Assembly: GCA_934561515.1 (NCBI GenBank)
Contig: CAKTGM010000018.1
Location: forward strand, 1 to 35,713
Length of the DNA: 35,713 nucleotides
From: an uncultured Oscillospiraceae bacterium
Lineage (GTDB): Bacteria > Bacillota > Clostridia > Oscillospirales > Oscillospiraceae
Direction: 5' to 3'
Position 1 is the first letter of the stretch, and the number at the start of each line of letters is the position of its first letter. The position numbers and the translations under genes were made by a program. This document shows positions 14,955 to 24,004 of the stretch, in pieces. A model generated the notes under the pieces. It was given only the letters and a program-made list of their open reading frames with translations. It had not been told where the DNA came from and searched no databases.

Positions 14955-15980
14955 TCACAGCAGCGCGATGAGCGCGTCCACGTCCTCGCTGCGCGTGGCC
15001 CAGGAGGTACAAAGGCGCATGACCGTGTGGGTATCGTCAAACTTCTCTGTAAAGCCCATTGCGACCTGCCGCTCCAGCTCTTTGATCTGCGCATTTTCCA
15101 GCACGACGAAGATCTGGTTCGTCGGGTTCTCGCAAAAGAGGCGATATCCCTTCTCGCGCAGCGCAGCGCGGATGCGCTCCGCCGTCTCGATGGCGTTGCG
15201 GCTGATCTTCTCATAAAGTCCGTCGGTGAAGAGCGTATCGAACTGTATGCCGAGAAGCCGTCCCTTGGCGAGCAGCGCGCCGTGCTGCTTTGCAACGGTG
15301 AGGAAGTGCGCGGGCATCCCGCCGTGCGGGAAGACGACTGCCTCGCCGCACAGCGCGCCGACCTTTGTGCCGCCGATGTAGAAAACATCCGTCAGCGCGG
15401 CGATGTCGCGCAGGGTCACGTCCGTTCCGGCGGCAGCAAGGCCGTAGCCAAGGCGCGCGCCGTCAAGAAAGAGCGGAATGTGATACGCCGCGCAGACCTC
15501 GTGCAGCGCGGCAAGCTCCGCCTTCGTGTAGAGCGTGCCGTACTCGCTCGGGTGCGAGATGTACACCGCGCCGGGAAAGACCATGTGGGTGTAGTTCCCG
15601 TCGCCGTAGAAGGTCTCCACATATTCCCGCACCGTTTCTGCCGAGAGCTTGCCGTCCGTGTGCTTCAGCGCGAGCACCTTGTGCCCGCCGTGCTCGATGG
15701 CGCCGGCCTCGTGGACGTTGACGTGTCCGCTCTCGGCGGCGATCACGCCGTCGTAGGAGCGCAGCAGCGAATCGAGCACGACCTGATTGGTCTGCGTGCC
15801 GCCGACGAGGAAGAAGATCTCCGCCTCCGGGCAGCCGATGGCGGTGCGGATCTTCTCCTTGGCGCGCTCGCAGTAATGGTCGGAGCCATAGCCCGCGAGC
15901 TGCTCAAAATTGGTCTCATTCAGGCGCTCTAAAATTTTCGGGTGTGCGCCCTCGGAATAATCGTTGACAAAGGACAGCAT
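14955..15980 (-). CDS. Threonine-aldolase-family PLP enzyme (beta-eliminating lyase fold)
   Basis: 341 residues. The fold-type I PLP pattern is clear: LFLDGARLG with the Asp (D173) that pairs with the PLP ring nitrogen, and YIGGTKVG with K206 as the likely Schiff-base lysine. Low-specificity L-threonine aldolases cleave threonine or allo-threonine to glycine and acetaldehyde; other beta-hydroxy amino acids are possible. It starts 19 bases after the CsaB-MurJ stop with GGGAGGG ahead of the ATG and is the last gene of the six-gene unit. Acetaldehyde is also a product of 5-deoxyribulose-1-phosphate cleavage in the same unit, which may be coincidence. Confidence 0.88.
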   Translation of the reverse strand: MLSFVNDYSEGAHPKILERLNETNFEQLAGYGSDHYCERAKEKIRTAIGCPEAEIFFLVGGTQTNQVVLDSLLRSYDGVIAAESGHVNVHEAGAIEHGGHKVLALKHTDGKLSAETVREYVETFYGDGNYTHMVFPGAVYISHPSEYGTLYTKAELAALHEVCAAYHIPLFLDGARLGYGLAAAGTDVTLRDIAALTDVFYIGGTKVGALCGEAVVFPHGGMPAHFLTVAKQHGALLAKGRLLGIQFDTLFTDGLYEKISRNAIETAERIRAALREKGYRLFCENPTNQIFVVLENAQIKELERQVAMGFTEKFDDTHTVMRLCTSWATRSEDVDALIALL

Positions 15981-15999
15981 ATATGTCCCTCCCGCTTCT

Positions 16000-18654
16000 T
16001 TATTTCTTGAATTTCTTCAGCGTATCCGTGATGATGGTCTGCTTGAGGAGCACGCTGACCGCCACATAGACGACGCAGCCCACAACGCCCGTGAGACCGC
16101 ACTTGACGATAAGCATCAGCTTGCTGTCGTCCGCCGTGACGAGCAGCGCGTGTCCGCCGTAGAGCACGAGCGCCATCACCGCCGTGGCGGCAAGTCCCTT
16201 GAGGAGCGGGACGAGGCGCACGATCTTCGTGCCGCGGAAGAGCTGGATCGTCATGCAGAGCGCGCCGATGGTCAGCGCGAGCGAGGTCGCCAGCGCAACG
16301 CCGGTATCGGTGTAGAACACGCGGTTCAAAACAATGTTCAGCGCCAGCACGCCGAGGTTGATGAGCAGCGGCACGAGCGTCTTTTTCATCGCGTAGTAGG
16401 CCTTGTTCAGAAGGTCGAGCACGGCAAAGGCGCTCATGCCGAGCGCGTAGCGGGCAAAGATGCTGCCCGTCATCTCGGTCGACTCGGCGGTAAAGCTGCC
16501 GCTTTCAAAGATCACGCGGATGATGTCCGTGCCGAAGGCGCTCATCATCGCGCAGACCGGCAGGATGAAGAGCAGCGTATTTTCCGTCACGTTCCAGATG
16601 TAGCCGAGGTAGCCCTTTGAATCCTCCTTCGTGAACTCGCGGTTGAAGCGCGGGAACATGACCGCGCTGATGCTGTAGAGCACGCTCGTCGTCAGCGGGG
16701 TGAAGAGCTTGTCGGCATAGTAGAACGCGCTCACCGCGCTGTCGTTGAAGGCGGTGGCGGTCGCCGTGTCGATGAGGTAGCAGAAGAGGAAGACCGACGT
16801 TGTGAGCACCGTGACGAGCGCGGTCTTGAAGTAAGTGCCGACGTAGTCGGCCTTGCGGTCGAGCATCGGGCGGTAGAGATAGTGCTCCTTCTTCGCGTAA
16901 GGGATGCTCATGGCGAGCTGCAAAAGCCACGCGCAGGAGGACGCGATGACGACGCCCTTGATGCCCCACTTCGCCCCCAGCGTCACGAGGAAGACCGACA
17001 AAAACGCATTGTACGGGATGCTCATGCTGCCCTGCAATTCGTAGTGGTCGGTCGCCTGGAAGATGGCGACATTCAGATAGGCCGCCGCCACGACCGGCAG
17101 CGCGCAGGCCATGATGCGGATATACTCCGCAAGGCGCGGCAGCTCCGCAGCGTCAAGATCCCAGATCGTGCCGACAAGCGGCGTGGAGGCAAAGATCTGC
17201 CACAGGCCGACCGCCGCAAGAGAGGCAAGCAGCGTGATGGTCAGAAGATTGTTAGCCGCGCGCACGCCGCGCTTGCGGTCGGCGGCAAATTCCTTCGTCA
17301 GGATCGGCACCGCCGCGATGCACAATGCGTAGCACATCGTCGTAAAGAGGTAGAGCGTTGAATTATAGGACGCGGTGTAGAGGTCCGCGTCCACGCCCGT
17401 GCCGAAGATGTTGGCCTGCATCATTTCGCGCACCACGCCGAGCAGCTTTGCAAAGAGCGTGAGCAAAAAGACGATGCTGATCGCGCCCGCCGTGCGCACG
17501 CCGGACTTTTCCTTCTTTTCCGTGTTTTTCTGAGGTTCCTGCATGGTATCCTTTCCTGATTTCTCCATGATCGCGCAGATCATTTTCTCGTTGGTGTCAA
17601 GCTTTCTCGAAAGCTCCGCCATGTGCGCCTCAACGCACCGCACCTGCTCCTCCCCCGTTTTGAGCACGCGCTCCGCCTCGCTTTCAAAGCACTCGGCGGT
17701 GAAGGTCTCGCGCGTGCTGAGCTTATCGAGGCCCACGGAGTTCAAAAACGCCGTGCACTTGGGGTCGTAGGAAATGCCGATGAGCGGCACGCCCATGATG
17801 GCGGCATAGATGAGCGAATGCAGGCGCACGCCCACGAGCAGATCCATGTTGCCGATAATGGAGAGCATATCCTCCGAGAGATATTTTTCATTGAGGCACA
17901 CCGCCGTGTCGCCGGGGAGCTGAGAGGCGATGTGGCGGCAGACCTCGCCGTCCTCCTCGTAGTGGAAGGGGATGAGCACGGACTGGGCGTTGTACTCCTC
18001 CTTGAGCCAGCGGATGGACTTTACGATCTCCGCTGCGAAGCGCCCGTCCTTGTCCCTCTCGCGGATGGCCCAGCCGACGGTCAGCCGTCCGCCGAGCGTC
18101 ACGCCCGCCTTCTGCAAAATCTCCGCGCCGACGTCGCCGCCGGGCTTTTTCATGCGGATGACGGGGTCGGCCGTGATGACGACCTTCTCCCGCGCGATGC
18201 CGATCTCCTCCAGCAGCAGCGCCGAGCGCTCGTCGCGCACAACGATGCCGTCCGCCTTCTTGAGCACCTTCGCCGCGGCGCGGCGGTTGCCTGGGCGGTC
18301 GATGGGGCCGATGCCCTGGGAGTAGATGAAGACCTTCTTGCGGAAAAACTGCGCACAGCGGATGATCGAGAGGTAATAGTGCAGGCTCTTGCTGCTCGTC
18401 ACGTCCTGCAAGAGACTGCCGCCGCCGGAGATGAGCATATCGCACTTTTTCACCGCGCGCAGAATCGCCATCGGCGACATCCGCTCCACTGCCTCCACGC
18501 CGTACTTTTCGCGCGTAGAGGCCGGGTTGTGCGAGAGCACCGTGAGCGAGCAGCCGGGGATGTGCTCGCGCAGCGAGGAGACGAGCGTGCGCAGAATGGA
18601 CTCGTCGCCGATGTTATCGAAGCCGTAATAGCCCGAGATCAGGATGTTATACAT
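16000..18654 (-). CDS. Fusion of CsaB (polysaccharide pyruvyl transferase) and MurJ (lipid II flippase)
   Basis: One uninterrupted frame of 884 residues. Residues 1 to about 350 are CsaB: N-terminal ISGYYGFDNIGDES, LISGGGSLLQDVTS, and VGVRLHSLIYAAIMGVPLIG. CsaB adds ketal pyruvate to cell-wall polysaccharide, the anchor for SLH proteins. After a charged linker (about 350-390), residues from about 395 to 884 are a MurJ/MviN-type membrane protein with about 14 hydrophobic segments starting LFAKLLGVVREM. An in-frame ATG at 17544 (residue 371) is preceded by AGGAAAGG and would give a free MurJ of 514 residues, the usual length. The start at 18654 overlaps the DUF5693 stop by 8 bases. A sequencing deletion of a stop codon cannot be excluded. 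Confidence 0.87.
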   Translation of the reverse strand: MYNILISGYYGFDNIGDESILRTLVSSLREHIPGCSLTVLSHNPASTREKYGVEAVERMSPMAILRAVKKCDMLISGGGSLLQDVTSSKSLHYYLSIIRCAQFFRKKVFIYSQGIGPIDRPGNRRAAAKVLKKADGIVVRDERSALLLEEIGIAREKVVITADPVIRMKKPGGDVGAEILQKAGVTLGGRLTVGWAIRERDKDGRFAAEIVKSIRWLKEEYNAQSVLIPFHYEEDGEVCRHIASQLPGDTAVCLNEKYLSEDMLSIIGNMDLLVGVRLHSLIYAAIMGVPLIGISYDPKCTAFLNSVGLDKLSTRETFTAECFESEAERVLKTGEEQVRCVEAHMAELSRKLDTNEKMICAIMEKSGKDTMQEPQKNTEKKEKSGVRTAGAISIVFLLTLFAKLLGVVREMMQANIFGTGVDADLYTASYNSTLYLFTTMCYALCIAAVPILTKEFAADRKRGVRAANNLLTITLLASLAAVGLWQIFASTPLVGTIWDLDAAELPRLAEYIRIMACALPVVAAAYLNVAIFQATDHYELQGSMSIPYNAFLSVFLVTLGAKWGIKGVVIASSCAWLLQLAMSIPYAKKEHYLYRPMLDRKADYVGTYFKTALVTVLTTSVFLFCYLIDTATATAFNDSAVSAFYYADKLFTPLTTSVLYSISAVMFPRFNREFTKEDSKGYLGYIWNVTENTLLFILPVCAMMSAFGTDIIRVIFESGSFTAESTEMTGSIFARYALGMSAFAVLDLLNKAYYAMKKTLVPLLINLGVLALNIVLNRVFYTDTGVALATSLALTIGALCMTIQLFRGTKIVRLVPLLKGLAATAVMALVLYGGHALLVTADDSKLMLIVKCGLTGVVGCVVYVAVSVLLKQTIITDTLKKFKK

Positions 18655-20830
18655 TTTCCACCCCGCAGATCCTGCGCACAAGGCGGTAGATGAGCTCCGC
18701 GGCCGCCACGGCCGCAAGGCCGATGAGAAGGCCGAAGAGCACGCCCCAGCCGGTGCGCAGCAGGCTGAGCAGGAAGGGCGTTCTGATGTGCAGGAAGGTG
18801 TTGACCACGCTGACAAGGCCGATGCTCATCCCCATGCCGAAGACCATGGGCAGGAACTTCATTCCGCGGCGCAGCGACCAGACAAAGAGCATCAGCATCG
18901 GCCAGCCGACGATCATCTCCTTCGTGCGCGGACGGGCGATGAGCGTATTTTCGAGGAAGTTGCGGAAGGCAAGCTCCGTCTCAGACGTGGTGGTGGAGTT
19001 GCCCGTGCGGTACATATAGTAGACAAATACCAGCATCATGAAGACTGCCGCCACCGCGATGACCACGACCGCCACGAACCAGCCGAGCTGCATCGGCGTT
19101 TCGAGCTTCTGCGCGAGGTAGGCGTTGAAGCGCTTGACGCGCCCCTTCTCGCCGCGCTTGCCCGTATGGGCCAGCACCGCCTCGCGCGCCCCTGTTTCCT
19201 CGTAGGCGAATACGATCAGGTAAGCGAGGATAAAGATCCCGATGGGGATGAGCTGCATGATCTTCACGCCGCGGTAAAGCTCCATCTCGATCATGTAGGA
19301 GAGCTGCGAGAGCGCGGAGGTCGCGAGCAGCGAGCCGCAGAAGGCGGTGAGAATAGTCAGAACAGAAATGCCGAGCGTATAGCCAAGGAGCTTTCCAAAG
19401 CGCACGCGCGGCTCGCTCCTTCTCTTTTCCATCAGCACGCGGCAGAGGCCCACCGCCGCGAGCGACGGCATCACAATGCCGCCGGACATCGAAAGCAGCA
19501 GGCGGAAGAGCGAGGGCCTCAGCACGCTGAGCGCGGCAAAGCCCAGCACGCCGAGCGCCAGGAGGATCGTGCGCCAGCGCGCGCCGATGTGGAAAAAGAG
19601 GTCAAAGAGCAGCACCAGCAGCGCCGCCGTGCCAACGCTCTGCACAAGACGCAGCGCCGTGGGCGGCGTTTTCAGCGCCATCGCGGGCACTGTGCCGCGC
19701 GTATAGCCGAGGGGGGCAAGGCGCGCGTCAAGGTCCTTGAGCATCTTTTCATAGTCGGCAGGATCGGTCACATAGGTCCATTCCTTCTCGTCCGCGTCCC
19801 AGCTCACGTCGTTGTCCGGCTCTAAGATCATCTTGAGGTAGACGACCTTGCAGTTGCGCTCTGCGATGGCGCGGAAGAAGCTGTTGGTGATCTCCTCCGG
19901 GCCCTCGTAGCCGCAGTACTGGTAGCGGTTCTGGATATAGGCCCACTCGTTGAAGACGCGGATGCCGTGGTAGCCCGTCTCGTCGAGCAGGTCTTCAATG
20001 CCCGGCCAGGTGAGGTTGAGGCTCTGGTCGTTCTGCTCCATCATGGCGATGCTCGCGCCGCTCTCGTTGAGATACTGCACGAGCATATCCCAGCCCTCGT
20101 CGCTCTCGTAGCCGACAAGCTCCTTGCCGCTGTTCATGAAGTAGGGCGCATCATAATGTCTGAGCACATCGATGTAGGCCGCCGCAAACTTTGTGCCGTT
20201 CATGTCCTTTTGTGTCACGGTGCGCGGAATGATCTCGTAGCCGTGGCGTTCGAGCAGCGCCGCCGTGTCAGGCCAGATGCCGAGGCAAAGGTCGAGCAGC
20301 TTTTCGCCCTTCATGCCGTTTTTCTGTTGCTGGATGAAGAGAAAGCCGTGCTCGCCTTCAAGATAGGTCCTGGCCTCAAAATCTTCAAAGCGGGCGTTGT
20401 AGGCGTCGAGGAGCCACTCGTAGCCCGCCGCCGTCTCGGTCCAGATGAGGCAGTCGCTCACGTCGGTGCTCTCGCGCAGCCACGCAGCGACCTCGGCGGG
20501 GTAACGATCCTCCCAGCCGTAGTTTTCCATCGCCTTTTTTACGGTCATCGCGTGCACGGGGATGGCCGCGCTCTGGTGCAGGTCGAGCGCGCTTGCCTCG
20601 CCGAGCGCCGCCTTTTCCACGCCGAGCGAGCGGAACAGGTCGAGCCATTCATCCTCGCTCAGCTCGGACTGGCGCGCCATGGCGCGCAGGCTCGCGTAGT
20701 CGAGCACGCAGTCATAATATTTGTTGTTCTCCTCGGTCTGCACGCGCCCGGCGATCGGCACGAGCGAAACGAGCAGCGCCAGCAGCGCCAGCAGCACGAG
20801 CAGCTTGTCTTTTTTCAGAAACCTTTTCAT
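18647..20830 (-). CDS. DUF5693 family membrane protein
   Basis: 727 residues. A positively charged N-terminus and one membrane helix (about 8-25) are followed by about 370 extracytoplasmic residues and then a C-terminal block of about nine hydrophobic segments from about residue 395 to the end. ATG 20830 follows AAGGAG by 8 bases. Proteins of this kind are commonly next to csaB in Firmicutes, as here, where the two genes overlap by 8 bases. A role in delivering, modifying or exporting cell-wall polysaccharide is a contextual guess; no enzymatic motif is recognised. Confidence 0.82.
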   Translation of the reverse strand: MKRFLKKDKLLVLLALLALLVSLVPIAGRVQTEENNKYYDCVLDYASLRAMARQSELSEDEWLDLFRSLGVEKAALGEASALDLHQSAAIPVHAMTVKKAMENYGWEDRYPAEVAAWLRESTDVSDCLIWTETAAGYEWLLDAYNARFEDFEARTYLEGEHGFLFIQQQKNGMKGEKLLDLCLGIWPDTAALLERHGYEIIPRTVTQKDMNGTKFAAAYIDVLRHYDAPYFMNSGKELVGYESDEGWDMLVQYLNESGASIAMMEQNDQSLNLTWPGIEDLLDETGYHGIRVFNEWAYIQNRYQYCGYEGPEEITNSFFRAIAERNCKVVYLKMILEPDNDVSWDADEKEWTYVTDPADYEKMLKDLDARLAPLGYTRGTVPAMALKTPPTALRLVQSVGTAALLVLLFDLFFHIGARWRTILLALGVLGFAALSVLRPSLFRLLLSMSGGIVMPSLAAVGLCRVLMEKRRSEPRVRFGKLLGYTLGISVLTILTAFCGSLLATSALSQLSYMIEMELYRGVKIMQLIPIGIFILAYLIVFAYEETGAREAVLAHTGKRGEKGRVKRFNAYLAQKLETPMQLGWFVAVVVIAVAAVFMMLVFVYYMYRTGNSTTTSETELAFRNFLENTLIARPRTKEMIVGWPMLMLFVWSLRRGMKFLPMVFGMGMSIGLVSVVNTFLHIRTPFLLSLLRTGWGVLFGLLIGLAAVAAAELIYRLVRRICGVENV

Positions 20831-20866
20831 TGGCAGTTCTCCTTCTGCGCCCACGCGCAGGGTATT

Positions 20867-21469
20867 TTAGAGTGTATCGAGCGCCACCGGCTCGCCGATG
20901 GCCTTGGCATAGGCATAGATCTTTGCAACATCCTCGATGTATTCCGCGCGCAGGTAGGCCTGCGCAAGATCGCTCCCCACGGCGAGCACGCCATGGTTTG
21001 CAAGCGTGCAGCCGCCGCGCTCAAAAAGCGCGGGCACGGCGTTCAGCCCCACCTCTTTCGTTCCGGGCGTGGCATAGTCCGCGCAGCGGATGTCGCCGCC
21101 TAAGAAGACGCGCGCCTCGATCAGAACGGCCGGGATGCTTTGTCTCACCACGGCAAAAGCCGTGGCATAGGGCGAATGGGTGTGAAAAACGGCGTTCGTC
21201 TCGCCGTAGGCTTCGTACACCGCCGCGTGCAGCCGCCACTCGCTCGACGGCTGCAAGGCGCCCTCGAGCACCGTACCGTCGAGCTTCATGCGCACAATGT
21301 CCTGCGCGCGCAGCACGTCGTAGCGCACGGAGGTCGGCGTGATGAGCATTTCATCGGGCGCGACGCGGCAGCTCATGTTGCCGCTCGTGCCGGAAAAGAG
21401 GCCCTGACGGAAGGCCTCGAGCGATTTGTCCACGATCTCCTGACGGAGAATGTCCAGCTTTTGTTCCAT
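20867..21469 (-). CDS. Class II aldolase (sugar-phosphate aldolase, possibly 5-(methylthio)ribulose-1-phosphate aldolase)
   Basis: 200 residues of the class II aldolase/adducin fold: GTSGNMSCR phosphate-binding loop, the HTHSPYATAFA segment with two zinc histidines, and the third histidine in CTLANHGVLA. Relatives include L-fuculose-phosphate aldolase and the MTRu-1-P/5-deoxyribulose-1-P aldolase (Ald2) of the dihydroxyacetone phosphate shunt. Its start abuts the stop of the MtnA-like gene (TAA directly followed by ATG). That linkage favours cleavage of 5-deoxyribulose 1-phosphate or methylthioribulose 1-phosphate to dihydroxyacetone phosphate plus an aldehyde. MtnB dehydratases share this fold and are the main alternative. 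Confidence 0.85.
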   Translation of the reverse strand: MEQKLDILRQEIVDKSLEAFRQGLFSGTSGNMSCRVAPDEMLITPTSVRYDVLRAQDIVRMKLDGTVLEGALQPSSEWRLHAAVYEAYGETNAVFHTHSPYATAFAVVRQSIPAVLIEARVFLGGDIRCADYATPGTKEVGLNAVPALFERGGCTLANHGVLAVGSDLAQAYLRAEYIEDVAKIYAYAKAIGEPVALDTL

Positions 21470-22534
21470 TTAAATCACCAGATTGTCCTTGCCGATGCTG
21501 CCGTTTTCAAAATAGCGGTGCAGGTCGTAAGGAGAGTAGATGCCAAGGTCGGTCACAACGCCCGAGACGAGGTGCGGGGGCGTGATGTCAAAGGCGGGAT
21601 AGTAGCCCTTCACGCCCTCCATCGCCGTGCGCACGCCCATGGCCTGAAGCGTAAAGTTCGGATCGCGCATCTCGATGTGGACGCTCTCCACCGTGTCATG
21701 TCCCTGATCGGGCGCGCCGGTGACGAAGTACGGAATGCCCATGTACTTGGCGACGATGGCATTCTGGAAGGTGCCGACCTTATTGACAACGTGACCGTCG
21801 CAGCAGATGGCGTCCGCCGCCGTGGTGAAAACGTCGACCTTTTCGTTCTGCATGACAAAGGCCGCCATATTGTCAGAGATGACCGTCACATCAAAACCCA
21901 TGTCATGGCAGACAGACGCCGTGAGGCGCGCGCCCTGAAAATACGGGCGCGTTTCGGGGCAGAAAAGGCGGATGTTCTTGCCGCGATTCCTGCACTCGCG
22001 CAGCATCGTGCCGACGATGGTTTCGGCAAAGCAGTGCGTCATCACCGTGCCGTTGTCGGGAAACATATCGACTAAATACGCTCCGATCTTCGCCATGCGC
22101 TCATAGCGCACATTGTTGAGCGCGATCGTCTTATTCCTGATGGCCTCGGCCACGTTCTCCCCCGCCGAAAGCGCGCGCTCTGCTTCCTTGAGGCAGATGT
22201 CGCAGAGGAGTCCCATGCGCTTTTGCGTCGTGGGGCGGGCGTGGGAGATGGTATACGCCGCCTTTCTGAGATATTCCATCTGCTCACTCGCCGTTTTGCC
22301 GCGGCATTCCCATGCTGCGAGCGCCATGCCCATCGGCACGGCGGTGTAGGGGCCCGCGCTCTGCGTCACCATATCGGTGATGGCCTGCGCGACCTCGCCA
22401 TGCGTGCGGCAGGTGACAAATTCGACCTTTGCAGGGTAGACGCGCCGGTCTAAAATGCGCACCTCGCCGTTTTCAAACCACGCGACGTTCTCGTAGCGCA
22501 GCAAAAAGGCAAGGTCTTTATCCGCTCTCTCCAT
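21470..22534 (-). CDS. mtnA: MtnA-like sugar-1-phosphate isomerase (S-methyl-5-thioribose-1-phosphate isomerase family)
   Basis: 354 residues of the eIF2B-related isomerase family. The catalytic pair expected from MtnA is present: C168 in VMTHC and D241 in TAADAI, with ETRPYFQGARLTA (190s-200s) and NKVGTFQNAIVAK. The usual ARPTAVNL is here ARPTTQKRM, so it may be a subfamily with preference for 5-deoxyribose 1-phosphate; that is inference. The reaction opens the sugar ring and converts aldose 1-phosphate to ketose 1-phosphate. It sits 12 bases after the deaminase and abuts the aldolase. Its ribosome site is weak (AGAGAGAAG), which suggests translational coupling. Confidence 0.88.
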   Translation of the reverse strand: MERADKDLAFLLRYENVAWFENGEVRILDRRVYPAKVEFVTCRTHGEVAQAITDMVTQSAGPYTAVPMGMALAAWECRGKTASEQMEYLRKAAYTISHARPTTQKRMGLLCDICLKEAERALSAGENVAEAIRNKTIALNNVRYERMAKIGAYLVDMFPDNGTVMTHCFAETIVGTMLRECRNRGKNIRLFCPETRPYFQGARLTASVCHDMGFDVTVISDNMAAFVMQNEKVDVFTTAADAICCDGHVVNKVGTFQNAIVAKYMGIPYFVTGAPDQGHDTVESVHIEMRDPNFTLQAMGVRTAMEGVKGYYPAFDITPPHLVSGVVTDLGIYSPYDLHRYFENGSIGKDNLVI

Positions 22535-22546
22535 ATTTCTTCTCTC

Positions 22547-23851
22547 TCACTTTCTATAAAGGCGCTCCACGGCGCGCTCCATGTCGGCGCGCACCTTTTG
22601 CGCGTCCAACGTCCTGAATTCGCCGTTTTCATACAGGATATTGCCATCCACCATCGTCATGCACACGTCGCCCGCCTGCGCAGAGCAGGTAAGAAGCGCC
22701 GCCGTGTCGAAGTTGGGGTAGAGGTGGGGCTTCGACAGATCAAGGGCGATGATGTCGGCCTTTTTCCCGACGGCGAGCACACCCGTGTCGCCGCGTCCCT
22801 GGAGCTTTGCGCCGTTGACCGTCGCCATGTCGAGCACCTCGCTCGTTGAGATGAGCGTGGGGTCGTTGTGGTAGCCGTCGTGCATGATCTCGGCAAGGTG
22901 CATCTCCTCGAACATATTGAGGTTGTTGTTGCTGGCCGTGCCGTCGGTGCCGAGGGTGACGTTGATACCCTTGTCCAGCATGGCACGAATAGGCGCAAAG
23001 CCGCTGCCGAGCTTCAGGTTCGACGTGGGGTTATGGATGACGCTCACGCCGTGCGCCTTCAGAATGTCCATGTCGCTCTCCGTCACGGCGACGCAGTGCG
23101 CCGCCGCCGTGGGCGAATCAAAGGTGCCGAGGGACTCGAACCACTCCGCCGGCGTCTTGCCGTAGCGCTCGATGCACTCGCGCTGCTCGCGCGCAGTCTC
23201 GGAAAGGTGGATGTGCATCCGCCCGCCCCTTTCGCGGCAGAGCGCGCTGTAGGCCTTCACGATATGGCTCTTGCAGGTATATTCCGCATGGACGGAAAAA
23301 TCGATGCGGATACGCCCGTCCGCCGCGCCGTGGTACTTTTCAAAGAGCGCGAGCGACTCGGGGATCTGCGTGTTCTGCTCCACGGTCTGGTTTTCGTCAA
23401 AGCACTGCACGCAGCGGTTCAGGTTCGCCTTGATGCCCGCCTCCTCCACCGCCCGAACCGTTTCCTCGGGGAAGAAGTACATATCGGAAAAGCTCGTCGT
23501 GCCGCCCGCGATCATCTCAAGGAGGGCAAAGCGGCTCGCCGCGGCGATGTCCTCGCGCACGAGCCTGTCCTCGATAGGGAAGATCGCCTTGAAGAGCCAG
23601 TCCTGCAGCGGCAGTCCGCTGCCGATGCCGCGCATGAGCGTCATGGCGATGTGGCTGTGGCAGTTGATAAGTCCCGGAGCAAGGAGCTTGCCGGTCATGT
23701 TTTTCTCGCAGTCGTAGGCAGCGGCGGGGCGCGCCGTGCCGATGTAATCGATCTTATTTTCGTTGATGCCCAGATGCGCACCGCGCAGCGTTTCATAGCC
23801 GCCGCCGTCCTTGCGCAGCAGGATATCTGCATTTGTCAGCAGTGTTCTCAC
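22547..23851 (-). CDS. mtaD: Amidohydrolase: 5-methylthioadenosine / S-adenosylhomocysteine / 5'-deoxyadenosine deaminase
   Basis: 434 residues from GTG 23851, which has AGGAGG 7 bases ahead. Metal ligands of the amidohydrolase superfamily are visible: H65 and H67 in NCHSH, H215 in HIHLSETA, H252 in AAHC and D303 in LGTDGTASNNNL. The VIHNPTSNLKLGSG segment is typical of MtaD/SsnA/DadD deaminases. The reaction deaminates the adenine of 5'-modified adenosines to the inosine form. Together with the next two genes it makes a salvage route, although a phosphorylase must be supplied from elsewhere. It is the first gene of the six-gene unit. Confidence 0.88.
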   Translation of the reverse strand: MRTLLTNADILLRKDGGGYETLRGAHLGINENKIDYIGTARPAAAYDCEKNMTGKLLAPGLINCHSHIAMTLMRGIGSGLPLQDWLFKAIFPIEDRLVREDIAAASRFALLEMIAGGTTSFSDMYFFPEETVRAVEEAGIKANLNRCVQCFDENQTVEQNTQIPESLALFEKYHGAADGRIRIDFSVHAEYTCKSHIVKAYSALCRERGGRMHIHLSETAREQRECIERYGKTPAEWFESLGTFDSPTAAAHCVAVTESDMDILKAHGVSVIHNPTSNLKLGSGFAPIRAMLDKGINVTLGTDGTASNNNLNMFEEMHLAEIMHDGYHNDPTLISTSEVLDMATVNGAKLQGRGDTGVLAVGKKADIIALDLSKPHLYPNFDTAALLTCSAQAGDVCMTMVDGNILYENGEFRTLDAQKVRADMERAVERLYRK

Positions 23852-23887
23852 GAAAGGGCCTCCTATCTGCATTTTATCTCATTGTGC

Positions 23888-23916
23888 AGTCTAACACGCA
23901 CGTTCTCAGATTGCAA
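23888..23916 (-). promoter_or_regulatory. Probable promoter of the mtaD-mtnA-aldolase-DUF5693-csaB/murJ unit
   Basis: TTGCAA (23916-23911), 17 bases, TAGACT (23893-23888) on the minus strand. The spacing is good and the hexamers moderate. No other promoter is evident inside the unit, where gaps are 36 bases or less. Confidence 0.5.
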
Positions 23917-24004
23917 CGGGCAAAAACACGAAGATGCGCTGCTCCCCCGTTCTTATCGCCAATTTTTCTCCGTTTTACGGTCGGAAATCCTTCATTTCTA
24001 ACCA

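Noticed and set aside
17623..21103. Long plus-strand frames across csaB, DUF5693 and the aldolase
   Set aside because: Each lies opposite a gene with family motifs and has biased His/Arg/Ala composition.
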